64,000 nt of DNA. Source: Leadbettera azotonutricia ZAS-9. Its GTDB lineage: Bacteria > Spirochaetota > Spirochaetia > Treponematales > Breznakiellaceae. Positions within the stretch are counted from its first letter, which is position 1. Each line of letters begins with the position of its first letter. Under the pieces are notes generated by a model. It was not told where the DNA came from. It was given only the letters and a program-made list of their open reading frames with translations, and did not search any database. The stretch spans positions 248,001 through 312,000 of the forward strand of contig NC_015577.1 of the NCBI RefSeq assembly GCF_000214355.1, read 5' to 3'. Shown one piece after another: positions 50,345 to 58,492 of this stretch. The position numbers and the translations under genes are program-made.

Positions 50345-51241
50345 ATGAAGAAACCAAAAACACATATTTTATTTATAACTCCGGGATTCGTTCTTTATAC
50401 GATTTTTGTGGTTTTTCCAATTTTCTATGTTTTGTATTTAAGCCTGTTTGAATGGTCAGGGCTGGGGCCAATGAATTTTATCGGTATAAATAATTTTATA
50501 ACCCTATTCACCAATGAGCGGGTAGCACCGACAGTTTTCCACGCCTTGCTGAACAATCTAAAATATTTATTGTGTATGTGGTTTATCATAACGCCTTTTC
50601 AATATATTGTCGCATATCTTCTGTTTATCAGGATCCCTGCGTACCGGTATATAAAGTTTATGATCTTTTTGCCCTATGTTGTCAGTTTGACAATTATCAG
50701 CTTCTTTGCTACCCTGATCTTTAACCCGAACATCGGAATATTAAACAGCATATTGGAATCCATGGGGTTCGCAGGTGGAGCGTGGTTCGGCGATACCCGC
50801 TGGTCATTCAAGTTATTGGTCTTCCTTATCCTTTGGCAGGGAGCAGGTTCGGGTATTATGATCTTTTATTCCAATATGCTGGATATTTCCCAGGATATAA
50901 TGGACGCATGCAGGATTGATGGTTGTAAAGAATGGCATCGCTTTTTCTATATTTTTCTGCCCCTATCATTGCCCGCCTGTGCGTCAATTATCACCATGAG
51001 TACCATTTGGGCTCTTGCGCTCTTTGACCTGCCCTTTATCTTAGGTGGCTCGAACGGCGGGGTATCAGGATCGCTGGACTTTGTGAATATTGTGTTTTAC
51101 CGGTATACATTTGGAACCGCCATGCAGGGAAGATCGGACCTTGGATTCGGAGCCTCCATTTGTGCGGCAATGTTTATTGTAATGATGCTGATAACATTTT
51201 TGCAGAATAAATTGTTGTCTATGTTTGAGTATGAAAACTGA
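50345..51241 (+). CDS. Sugar ABC transporter permease, MalF type (rhamnoside locus)
   Basis: 298 residues with six membrane helices starting HILFITPGFVLYTIFVVFPI; EAA-type loop MDACRIDGCKEWHRFFYIFLPL. No good ribosome site within 10 bases of the ATG, so translation may depend on the upstream gene 31 bases away. Confidence 0.9.
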   Translation: MKKPKTHILFITPGFVLYTIFVVFPIFYVLYLSLFEWSGLGPMNFIGINNFITLFTNERVAPTVFHALLNNLKYLLCMWFIITPFQYIVAYLLFIRIPAYRYIKFMIFLPYVVSLTIISFFATLIFNPNIGILNSILESMGFAGGAWFGDTRWSFKLLVFLILWQGAGSGIMIFYSNMLDISQDIMDACRIDGCKEWHRFFYIFLPLSLPACASIITMSTIWALALFDLPFILGGSNGGVSGSLDFVNIVFYRYTFGTAMQGRSDLGFGASICAAMFIVMMLITFLQNKLLSMFEYEN

Positions 51242-51256
51242 TGGGAGAAGATTGAT

Positions 51257-52126
51257 ATGAAAAGCCATATAAAGGTGCAGCAGAGTGGGATGGAGATTTT
51301 ATCCCCCTTTGCCAAAACCGTTAGAACTATCCTCTCCATCATATTAATAATTTATACCACCTTAATTCTCTTTGTAGTTGCAATGACTCTCCTTGATTCC
51401 TTTAAGACAAAAACGGATTTGGTCACAAATTTTACAGGATTTCCCAAGGTGTTTTCACTTGACAGTTACAAAGCGGTACTGTTTGATGATGATTTTCTGT
51501 CTTATTTCAGAAACAGCCTGATACTTACGCTGGTAGGAACAGGGGGCTGTATTTTTCTTTCCTCGTTAACGGCCTATGGTATTGCACGCTACGATTTTAA
51601 GGGGAAGGCATTTCTTACCAGTTATTTGTTTTTAGGTATGATGATACCGGTACAGGTAAGTATTCTGCCGGTATTCTTGATTTTGAAGAATCTGCATTTG
51701 CTCAATAATCTTTTGGGGCTGATACTTGTGTATATTTCTAGTATATCCATGAGCTGCCTGGTTTTTCAAAAATTCTTCCATACCGTCCCAAGGGCTCTGG
51801 AAGAGTCGGCCCGCCTGGACGGTGCAGGGGATTTTAAGATTTTCTTCAGGATTGTCATGCCCGTATCAAAGCCGGTACTACTCTCAATGGCGTTGATCAC
51901 TGGGGTAATACAGTGGAACGATTTTTATATGCCCATGGTTTTGCTCGGGAGCCGTGCGACAAAAACATTAACCCTTGCTATTTACCAGTATGTGGGGCAA
52001 TTTGCGAAATATATGAGTGAATCAATGGCGGCAGTCGTGATTACCCTGATACCTGTTATAATTCTTTACTTCCTGTTCTCAAACCAAATGGTCGCGGGTC
52101 TTACTAGCGGAGCCATAAAAGAATAA
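51257..52126 (+). CDS. Sugar ABC transporter permease, MalG type (rhamnoside locus)
   Basis: 289 residues; EAA loop EESARLDGAGDFKIFFRIVMPV near residue 185 and C-terminus QMVAGLTSGAIKE. GGGAGA precedes the ATG. No ATPase gene follows; the MsmK-like ATPase at 6415-7557 could supply energy. Confidence 0.9.
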   Translation: MKSHIKVQQSGMEILSPFAKTVRTILSIILIIYTTLILFVVAMTLLDSFKTKTDLVTNFTGFPKVFSLDSYKAVLFDDDFLSYFRNSLILTLVGTGGCIFLSSLTAYGIARYDFKGKAFLTSYLFLGMMIPVQVSILPVFLILKNLHLLNNLLGLILVYISSISMSCLVFQKFFHTVPRALEESARLDGAGDFKIFFRIVMPVSKPVLLSMALITGVIQWNDFYMPMVLLGSRATKTLTLAIYQYVGQFAKYMSESMAAVVITLIPVIILYFLFSNQMVAGLTSGAIKE

Positions 52127-52167
52127 ATTTGATTATTTTTCCCAATAAAGGACATGAAGGCAGCAAA

Positions 52168-52743
52168 GTGAAAACAGTAAAAGACAAACATGTTTTGGTT
52201 GGCGCGGATTTCGCGGGATTCCCACTCAAGGAAGCGGTCGTGAGTCATCTTAAAGCCAAGGGTTGGAATGTTACCGACATCGGGGTTAAAGCAAAAGACG
52301 AAAAAGATCCCGAGATGTTTCACCGCATAGGACTAAAAGTCGGCGCCAGAATTGCCGAAGGCGAATTCGAGCGGGCCTTGATTTTCTGCGGCACCGGCAT
52401 GGGTATCCATATCGCCGCAAGCAAATGCCCCCATGTGCATTGCGGGGTGGTAGAAAGCGTACCCGCAGCCCTGCGGGCAATTACAGGGAACGGTGTAAAT
52501 GTCCTGGCCATGGGCGCATTTTATGTGGCCCCCCAGATGGGCATGGATATTGCCGATGCCTTTCTTGAGCACAATTTGGGCAGTGGCTATGAAGACTGGG
52601 AGAATTTTTACGAATTCCACAAACTCGCCATTGATGAACTTGAAGCCTTTGACTACAACGAATTCAAAAAGAACGGCTTTGAGGTAAAAAAGCTGGGCGA
52701 AGTGGATCTGGCTTCGCCAAAATACGGAGTGCTGGCGAAGTAA
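52168..52743 (+). CDS. RpiB/LacAB-family sugar-phosphate isomerase
   Basis: 191 residues from the GTG at 52168, preceded by GAAGG at seven bases; an in-frame TTG at 52129 is possible. The RpiB fold is clear (HVLVGADFAGFPLKEAVVSH; ALIFCGTGMGIHIAASKCPH; NGVNVLAMGA). The nucleophile-side Cys in FCGTG is present, but the usual SDHAG His is replaced by Phe (ADFAG), so substrate or mechanism may differ from ribose-5-phosphate isomerase. It closes the rhamnoside operon, suggesting action on a pentose or deoxyhexose phosphate derived from the imported sugar. Confidence 0.85.
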   Translation: MKTVKDKHVLVGADFAGFPLKEAVVSHLKAKGWNVTDIGVKAKDEKDPEMFHRIGLKVGARIAEGEFERALIFCGTGMGIHIAASKCPHVHCGVVESVPAALRAITGNGVNVLAMGAFYVAPQMGMDIADAFLEHNLGSGYEDWENFYEFHKLAIDELEAFDYNEFKKNGFEVKKLGEVDLASPKYGVLAK

Positions 52744-52744
52744 A

Positions 52745-52770
52745 AGCCCGCCATGGGCTGATATTATTTT
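52745..52770 (+). terminator. Weak terminator-like hairpin after the isomerase
   Basis: AGCCC, 5-base loop, GGGCT, then GATATTATTTT. Only five pairs and an interrupted T-tract, but placed directly after the last gene of the locus and before a convergent gene. Confidence 0.35.
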
Positions 52771-52780
52771 CTCTAAAAGC

Positions 52781-53005
52781 CTACTTTCCGGGCTTGGACC
52801 CTATCAGCGTAAAGCTTAACCCGCACTGATAGCGCTCGCCGCTTTCGGGGTTGGTGGCTTTCCCTGAAGCGTAATAGCCTACCGAGCCTGTGGAAAATTC
52901 CTTGGAGCTGGCTATAATGGTAGTCCATTCCTTTCCATTTGAATCCTTGATGCTAATCTGGAGAGTTGTCGGGGCTTTGGGGTCCCTTTTTGCCGGTTCT
53001 GCCAT
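52781..53005 (-). CDS. Small conserved-looking protein, unknown function
   Basis: 74 residues with no signal or helix. Compact beta pattern (TLQISIKDSNGKEWTTIIAS; SVGYYASGKATNPESGERYQ; GLSFTLIGSKPG) suggests a small antiparallel barrel. AGGAGG precedes the ATG. Convergent with the rhamnoside operon and divergent from the transglutaminase gene. No family recognised. Confidence 0.65.
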   Translation of the reverse strand: MAEPAKRDPKAPTTLQISIKDSNGKEWTTIIASSKEFSTGSVGYYASGKATNPESGERYQCGLSFTLIGSKPGK

Positions 53006-53048
53006 AATGTGCCTCCTGGGCTGGTTATTGAAGATACTATAACCTTAA

Positions 53049-53057
53049 TGCTACTCT
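53049..53057 (+). promoter_or_regulatory. Extended -10 of the transglutaminase gene
   Basis: TGC-TACTCT, six bases (AAAGCA), ATG at 53064. No ribosome site. Same layout as the MoxR genes. Confidence 0.45.
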
Positions 53058-53063
53058 AAAGCA

Positions 53064-56000
53064 ATGGAGAATGCCGCTATCAGAAAAAATTGTCCCTGGG
53101 TGTTGGCTCTTGTCCCACGTACAGCGGCGCTTTTTATCCTGCTTTGGCAGCTCAGGTTTTTGGCTGCAGATCTTTCCGATACCCCGGTGTTTGCCGCCGC
53201 CTTAATTGGTGCTTTGGGGGCTGCGATCTTCCTTTATTGGAAGGGCGCACGGCCTGTTGCGGGCATACTTGCCATTGCCCTGGTTCCCTGGGCAGCGCGG
53301 CTTTTCATTGCCCTGCCCCGCTGGCTGGCCCCAAATTTTTCTTCAGCTTTGATCCTCGATTCCCTGCTTCTCAACCTCGACAGGAATTATTTCGCAGCCC
53401 TCCTTCCTTTTTACTGGATCGCTGTAACATCGTTCTTTTCTTTGCGAAGCCGGGCTTTTCTCCGGGCCGATATTATCGCCGCGGACACCCTTTTCCTGGT
53501 GCTTTTCAGCATAGCCCCCTCGGCTGCCATGGAGGCTTACCGGTGGCCTGTGCTGATGATTGCTGTTTTCGCAGGGGTCTTTTTTTTGCAGATTCTGGCT
53601 TTTATGCTTTCCTTGCCGCCGGAAATCAAGTTAAGCAAAAAAGAAGGTGTCCTGGCTGCAGGCGCAGTTTTGCTCCTTGTCATTTTGGGAGGGGCCCTCT
53701 TTATCAGGCCTTCGCAGGAAAAAGCTGCGGAACGGGGCGGAGGGCTTTTGGAGCCCAAGCTTTTCCGTTTTGATTTTTCCCAGGTGTTAAGGCTTGATAC
53801 AGAAATCAGCGTTAATGATGACCTGGTGCTCATCGTAAAAAAGGATGCTGAAGATACTCACATACTTTTAAGGCGCTATACCTTATCGGGCTATGATAAA
53901 AAGCAGGGCTTTTACAGGTTTGATGCTATTGATGAGAAGACCCACCCTCAGCGCCTGCCTGATCGCCCTACGATACTCGAAGAGAACGAGACAATTCAGG
54001 ATTACCGCGAGACGGATCAGGAATATTATCTGGTCAATTTTGATTCCTCCGCGTTTATCGGCATGAATAAGCCTGTGGAGGTAGTGCCCTTTGAAACCTG
54101 GGATGCCTCTTCTTTTAGTTCAGCCTATGCAGTGAAAAGCCATACCAGCGAAGCCCTGCCTTTTGAACTCATCGATGCAGTACCCCAGGCGCTCTTTTCC
54201 GCTTCAAGTTTAGGTCTCAGCGAAGAAGACTATAAGCTCTACACAGAATACGGCGATGATGGAGAGATTGAAGCCTATGCGCGCGAAATTACCCAGGGCC
54301 TGGATACTTATTGGGAGCAGGTACAGGCTCTTTACGACTGGCTTAAGTACGGGGATTACCGTTACAGTTTAAAGCCCGGCATTGCGCCTGATGGGGATCA
54401 GCTGAAGTATTTCCTTTTTGATGTCAAAAAAGGCTATTGTTCCTATTATGCCTTTGCTTTTACCCTGATGCTCCGTTCCCTGGGCATACCCAGCAGGGCA
54501 GCTGCGGGTTTTTTCATCGATCCTGACACCAATGCCTTTGATTATTACCCTGTGCGGGCTGATATGGCCCACGCCTGGGTAGAAGTCTGGTATCCCGGCT
54601 ATGGCTGGATAGAATACGACCCTACTGCGGAAGAATTGGCCGAGGGCGAGGAATTCCGTTTTTCTTCAGGCACTCCGCCAGAGATTTTCGAGCGTTTGAT
54701 GAAAGAAATCCTGGATAACCATTCGCGCCTCAAACCCAGGGAGGGGGAAGGCGAAGAAAATCGGAAGAACGGTCTTGCCAATTTGGGCAGGGAAACGCTT
54801 AAATTTGTCAAAACCACCGGCCCTTTCCTGCTTTTGTTCGCAGTAATACTGTTATTTGCAATGCTGCGCACAGGTTTTCTTTTGCTTTCGCTCTTGGCTT
54901 CCGGACCCCGCCGTAAAGCCCTCTTTCTCTGGGCTCACTGCAAAAGGCGTCTTAGCCTTGGAGGGTTCAGGAAGCCTCCTTCCCGGGCTGAAGCGGAATG
55001 GGCAAAGTCCAGTGACAGCCGTTTTGCAGGGTTTTATGCCCTATACCAAAGCTACGCTGCTGCCCGCTTTGCCCAGGACTATATGCCTGAAGACTGGAAA
55101 CTCATGGAGGAAAATTACCACCTCTTTGCAGGGGCTTATCATAATACGGTATCTCCCGGAAGGCGGGTTTTGGCCTGGCTGCTGCCGCCCCTGGCATTGA
55201 CCCTGCGCAATTCAAAGGCCGGTACGGGCAATGGTTTCGCAGTATTACTGTTAATTGTCCTTTTTTCCCTGGCAGGGGATAGGGCAAGGGCTCAGGATGT
55301 TGCTGCAAACCCGGATGATATTTACAGTTTTGCGCTTGATGCCCAGAATGCCGAGAATTGGGAACGGGCTGTCGAGCTTTATAGCATGGGCTCCAAATAT
55401 TACCCCGGGGATCTCCGCTTCCCCTGGGCCTTGGGCAACCTTTATTACCAGAGGCGGCTTTTCCGCCTAGCCTGGGAAGAATACACCAGAGCCGATAAAC
55501 TCGCCCCCTGGGATCCTGACATCTTGTTCCAACTTTCAAGGACAGCGGCTTACCTCAACGAGGATACCAGTTCTGCCGCTTGTCTGGAACAGCTCCTCAT
55601 GCTCGAACCGGACAACAGGGAGGCCATCGGCAACCTGGGATGGATGTACTACAAGATACACCGCCTAGAGGAAGGGGAGGCGCTTCTCATTTCAGCTATG
55701 GAGCGCATGGGCGTTGACGCTGATTTTTCCATGACCCTGGGGACTATCTATTCGGATATGTTCAATTATCCTGAAGCAAAATACTGGTACCAGGAGGCCA
55801 TTGCGGGCGCCGAGAACATTGGCGACCGGCTCTTTGCGGCGGTAGCCCATTATAACCTCTCCATTTTGGAGAGCCGCTTCTATCATTTTGATCTGGCCTA
55901 TGACAGAACCAATGCGTCATTGGAAGCCCTTAACCGCGCTTCGGGCCGCCTTGCCAAGGGTGAGCTCTACCTCCGCCGTATGGCACTGCCAAGAGCCCTT

Positions 56001-56993
56001 GAGGAATACCAGGAAGCCTACGAGATGGATAGTTCCCCCCTCTCTAAAGTGAACCTTGCCCAGGTGTACCAGATCGGGGGCCGCCTGGAAGAAGCCAGGC
56101 TCTATGCCGAGGATTGCCTCAGGGCAGGGGATCTTTCGTGGATGCTCAATTATGGCATTGATCCGGTACGCTATAGAAAAGACATCCATGAGATACTCAG
56201 GAATACGTATCAGGGCCTTGAAAAAGCCGAGGCCTTTGTGGTTCCGGCCAATTTCAAAGAATGGTTCCGCAAAATTTTCAGGGTAGTTTCGTATAAGTTC
56301 AAAGCCGAAGTTCACCGCCACCTCTTCCAAAAGTACAGCCTCCTTTCGGGCAAAGCCTATGGCGAGTACACCGAAGCAGCCGAAACCCATCTCGACGCCC
56401 TTACCCAATACTACGATGCCTTTGAACACTATCCCCGCCGTGCCCTGGCGTACCTCCGTCTGGCAGGGGATTATGAGAAAGCCCTGATACCCGAATCCGC
56501 CGCAGCCTACGATTTGGAAGAAGGCGAGCTTCTTAAAAACCGGGATCTCATGTACGAAACCATCAGCCTGTTTGATCCCCAATGGGAACGGGACATGATT
56601 ACCGAGGCTTATACAGAGCTTGCCTTACGGGGCCCCCGGTTTGAAAAGCAGGATGCCGCCGAGCGGGCCTTTGCCCTGAACCGGGGCAGTCTGCGCCAAA
56701 AGGGGTTGAGGCTGCCAGTGGAAATTCAGATTGAAGGGGCGTCCCAAAAAACCGCAGGGGCATTGAAAAAGGCCGCAAAGGCAGCAGGCATGGATGACAG
56801 CCCAGGCTCCCGTTATGTGCTGACCATGAGGGCAGGCGAAAGCGGAATTGAAGGTGTCGTATTCTGTGAGCTCTATGATGGGGGCAGGGGCACTTCTGTA
56901 TACCGTGGGAATATAAACCTTCCATCCCTTTCGGGCAGTGACAGGGCTGTTTTTTCCAGGGCATTAAGCGACAGGGTATTCAACGGGTTTTAA
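53064..56993 (+). CDS. Membrane transglutaminase-like protein fused to TPR domain
   Basis: 1309 residues. Residues 1-215 hold about seven membrane helices (DUF3488-like). A soluble region follows with the transglutaminase triad C459 (KKGYCSYY), H503 (MAHAWVEVW) and D519 (WIEYDP). Another helix lies near residue 590 (FLLLFAVILLFAMLRTGFLLL). A helix near residue 735 (FAVLLLIVLFSLAG) precedes a long TPR array from about 755 to 1100 (WERAVELYSMGSKYYPGDLR; FRLAWEEYTRADKLAPWDPD) and a mixed C-terminal domain. Similar proteins partner MoxR-DUF58 systems for envelope crosslinking or proteolysis. Here the gene stands alone between loci with MoxR-DUF58 operons. Confidence 0.85.
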   Translation: MENAAIRKNCPWVLALVPRTAALFILLWQLRFLAADLSDTPVFAAALIGALGAAIFLYWKGARPVAGILAIALVPWAARLFIALPRWLAPNFSSALILDSLLLNLDRNYFAALLPFYWIAVTSFFSLRSRAFLRADIIAADTLFLVLFSIAPSAAMEAYRWPVLMIAVFAGVFFLQILAFMLSLPPEIKLSKKEGVLAAGAVLLLVILGGALFIRPSQEKAAERGGGLLEPKLFRFDFSQVLRLDTEISVNDDLVLIVKKDAEDTHILLRRYTLSGYDKKQGFYRFDAIDEKTHPQRLPDRPTILEENETIQDYRETDQEYYLVNFDSSAFIGMNKPVEVVPFETWDASSFSSAYAVKSHTSEALPFELIDAVPQALFSASSLGLSEEDYKLYTEYGDDGEIEAYAREITQGLDTYWEQVQALYDWLKYGDYRYSLKPGIAPDGDQLKYFLFDVKKGYCSYYAFAFTLMLRSLGIPSRAAAGFFIDPDTNAFDYYPVRADMAHAWVEVWYPGYGWIEYDPTAEELAEGEEFRFSSGTPPEIFERLMKEILDNHSRLKPREGEGEENRKNGLANLGRETLKFVKTTGPFLLLFAVILLFAMLRTGFLLLSLLASGPRRKALFLWAHCKRRLSLGGFRKPPSRAEAEWAKSSDSRFAGFYALYQSYAAARFAQDYMPEDWKLMEENYHLFAGAYHNTVSPGRRVLAWLLPPLALTLRNSKAGTGNGFAVLLLIVLFSLAGDRARAQDVAANPDDIYSFALDAQNAENWERAVELYSMGSKYYPGDLRFPWALGNLYYQRRLFRLAWEEYTRADKLAPWDPDILFQLSRTAAYLNEDTSSAACLEQLLMLEPDNREAIGNLGWMYYKIHRLEEGEALLISAMERMGVDADFSMTLGTIYSDMFNYPEAKYWYQEAIAGAENIGDRLFAAVAHYNLSILESRFYHFDLAYDRTNASLEALNRASGRLAKGELYLRRMALPRALEEYQEAYEMDSSPLSKVNLAQVYQIGGRLEEARLYAEDCLRAGDLSWMLNYGIDPVRYRKDIHEILRNTYQGLEKAEAFVVPANFKEWFRKIFRVVSYKFKAEVHRHLFQKYSLLSGKAYGEYTEAAETHLDALTQYYDAFEHYPRRALAYLRLAGDYEKALIPESAAAYDLEEGELLKNRDLMYETISLFDPQWERDMITEAYTELALRGPRFEKQDAAERAFALNRGSLRQKGLRLPVEIQIEGASQKTAGALKKAAKAAGMDDSPGSRYVLTMRAGESGIEGVVFCELYDGGRGTSVYRGNINLPSLSGSDRAVFSRALSDRVFNGF

Positions 56994-57023
56994 TTATCAT
57001 CTTTGGATCGTGCATATACGTAA

Positions 57024-57080
57024 TGCCTCAAAATAAAATCTAACCGAAAGGAACGGCTGCCTCACAATAAAAATCTAACC
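57024..57080. repeat. Left doubled terminal repeat of the insertion sequence
   Basis: Outer copy 57024-57045 and inner copy 57058-57080, both of the form TGCCTCA-x-AATAAA-x-TCTAACC, separated by 12 bases. Confidence 0.85.
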
Positions 57081-57084
57081 GTGG

Positions 57085-58320
57085 CTAAACATCTTCAAGA
57101 GCCGAAGCAGCAAGGGACTTCTGGCTCTGAAGCTCGAAGAGAGCCATCAGTGCATGGTTGACCAGGCGTTTCTGTTTGACCGGATTGAGACGGGCAGCCC
57201 TGCGTCGAAGCTCGTCCTTGAATGTATCAGGAAGGTCAGGGGATTCCAAGAGGCGCCTGTAGGGCGACTTGGGTTTGTCGTACACCTTCTTGACCCTGGC
57301 CCCTATCCGCTCCTTGGCGATTATTTTTTCTGAAGGGTAAAAATAGTTGAGCAGGGGACAGAGATGGCGGTAGACCTCGGCCAGGGCGTCTCTGGCCTGG
57401 AGGGTGTCATAGCGATAGTACCCCACGGTCCTGCGGACGGTCATGTCGTTTTTCTGCTCCACGAAGCAGTTGTCGTTCTTGTGGTAGGAACGGCTGCGGG
57501 TGAACTGGACGCGGTGTTCGTCACACCATGCCTTGAGCTGGTAATTAATGAACTCCCCGCCGTTATCGCTGTCGATGCCCAAAAGGGGGAAGGGAAACTG
57601 GGAGGGGAAGAGAGACACCTCCTCTTTAACCCAGCGATGGGCCTTGTTGAGGAGGGCGCGGAGCTCCACCCAGCCTGAATAGACATCGGTGGCATTGAGG
57701 GTACAGCAGAACTCGCCTGAGGCGTTTCCGCCGTCATGAACCACCGTATCCAGCTCAAAAAAGCCCGGTTTCCTCTCATCCCAGGCATAAAAGACACGGA
57801 TGGGGATCTGGTGCTTGAGGAGGCCGCCGGGCCGTGTGGCGCTCCGTCCTTTTAATTCCAGCTTCTTCCGTTCAGGCTTGAGCTTCCGGTCGATGGTGGC
57901 GGGGCTTATGGCAAGCAGCTGCGCCTTTACCTCCTTGGTGATGCCAAACTCCTTGCAGGGATTGAGGAAAGGCATCTGTTCCCGGAGGAAGGGGGAAAGC
58001 CTTTTCCCGCACATGTAATCAAAGAACTCCCAAATCAGTTTGAGGGCTTTTATCGTTGCCGCCTGGTAGACCGGCTTCCGCCCTCCCCCTGCTTTTCGTT
58101 TTTTAAACGCATCGGCCTTGAGCTTAACAACCCTTCCGGCCAGTCTGACCAGTTCCGTTCTCCCCCAATTCGCCAAAAGGTGCAGGGCGTATTTCCGGTT
58201 GTACCCTGTGTTCTGGACAAACTCGTCCAGGATAGCGGTCTTGCCCTTTTTCCCGGCTTTGCGATACCGCTTGCTGATTTCTCTGGCAAGCGCCTGTTTC
58301 TCTTTCATCGTTAACCCCAT
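57085..58320 (-). CDS. DDE (rve-type) transposase
   Basis: 411 residues. N-terminal helical DNA-binding part (LAREISKRYRKAGKKGKTAI; NTGYNRKYALHLLANWG), then an integrase core with the three acidic residues in FELDTVVHD, GIDSDNGGEFINYQ and NCFVEQKND, and a basic C-terminus. Full length and uninterrupted, so probably active. Belongs to the retroviral-integrase-like transposases (IS481/IS3-like core). Start ATG at 58320 or, more likely, the second Met (MKEKQALA), no strong ribosome site. Confidence 0.88.
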   Translation of the reverse strand: MGLTMKEKQALAREISKRYRKAGKKGKTAILDEFVQNTGYNRKYALHLLANWGRTELVRLAGRVVKLKADAFKKRKAGGGRKPVYQAATIKALKLIWEFFDYMCGKRLSPFLREQMPFLNPCKEFGITKEVKAQLLAISPATIDRKLKPERKKLELKGRSATRPGGLLKHQIPIRVFYAWDERKPGFFELDTVVHDGGNASGEFCCTLNATDVYSGWVELRALLNKAHRWVKEEVSLFPSQFPFPLLGIDSDNGGEFINYQLKAWCDEHRVQFTRSRSYHKNDNCFVEQKNDMTVRRTVGYYRYDTLQARDALAEVYRHLCPLLNYFYPSEKIIAKERIGARVKKVYDKPKSPYRRLLESPDLPDTFKDELRRRAARLNPVKQKRLVNHALMALFELQSQKSLAASALEDV

Positions 58321-58366
58321 TGAGCCCTCCGGTACCCTTGTTACCGGATATAGGCTACATAATTTG

Positions 58367-58422
58367 GGTTAGAATTTTATTATGAGGCATTCCCTGTTTT
58401 GGGTTAGATTATTTATGAGGCA
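58367..58422. repeat. Right doubled terminal repeat of the insertion sequence
   Basis: Inner copy 58367-58389 and outer copy 58402-58422, both of the form GGTTAGA-x-TTATGAGGCA, inverted relative to the left end. Confidence 0.85.
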
Positions 58423-58432
58423 ACGCGATATA

Positions 58433-58483
58433 TTGACAAATTCCCTGACTTTAACTATACTTAAGTCATTGCATTATACTTAA
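58433..58483 (+). promoter_or_regulatory. Strong promoter with tandem operator repeats for the XRE-cupin gene
   Basis: Perfect TTGACA (58433-58438), 17 bases, TATACT (58456-58461). TATACTTAA occurs at 58456-58464 and again at 58475-58483, a 19-base period, likely binding sites for the XRE regulator itself. The -35 lies 11 bases outside the insertion-sequence end. Confidence 0.75.
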
Positions 58484-58492
58484 AGAGAATAT

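Larger units (their letters stand above)
57024..58422. mobile_element. Insertion sequence with doubled terminal repeats
   Basis: About 1.4 kb. Each end carries two copies of the same roughly 22-base repeat: left TGCCTCAAAATAAAATCTAACC (57024-57045; first and last parts of it match) and a second at 57058-57080; right 58367-58389 and 58402-58422 in inverted orientation. Spacing is 34 bases on the left and 33 on the right. One intact transposase gene lies inside. I could not find a clear target duplication. The element sits 30 bases after the transglutaminase gene and 11 bases before the promoter of the next regulator. Confidence 0.85.

Noticed and set aside
57010-58435. Target-site duplication of the insertion sequence
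   Set aside because: Bases next to the outer repeats (left ...ACGTAA, right ACGCGA...) share only ACG and not in the right register, so I do not claim a duplication.
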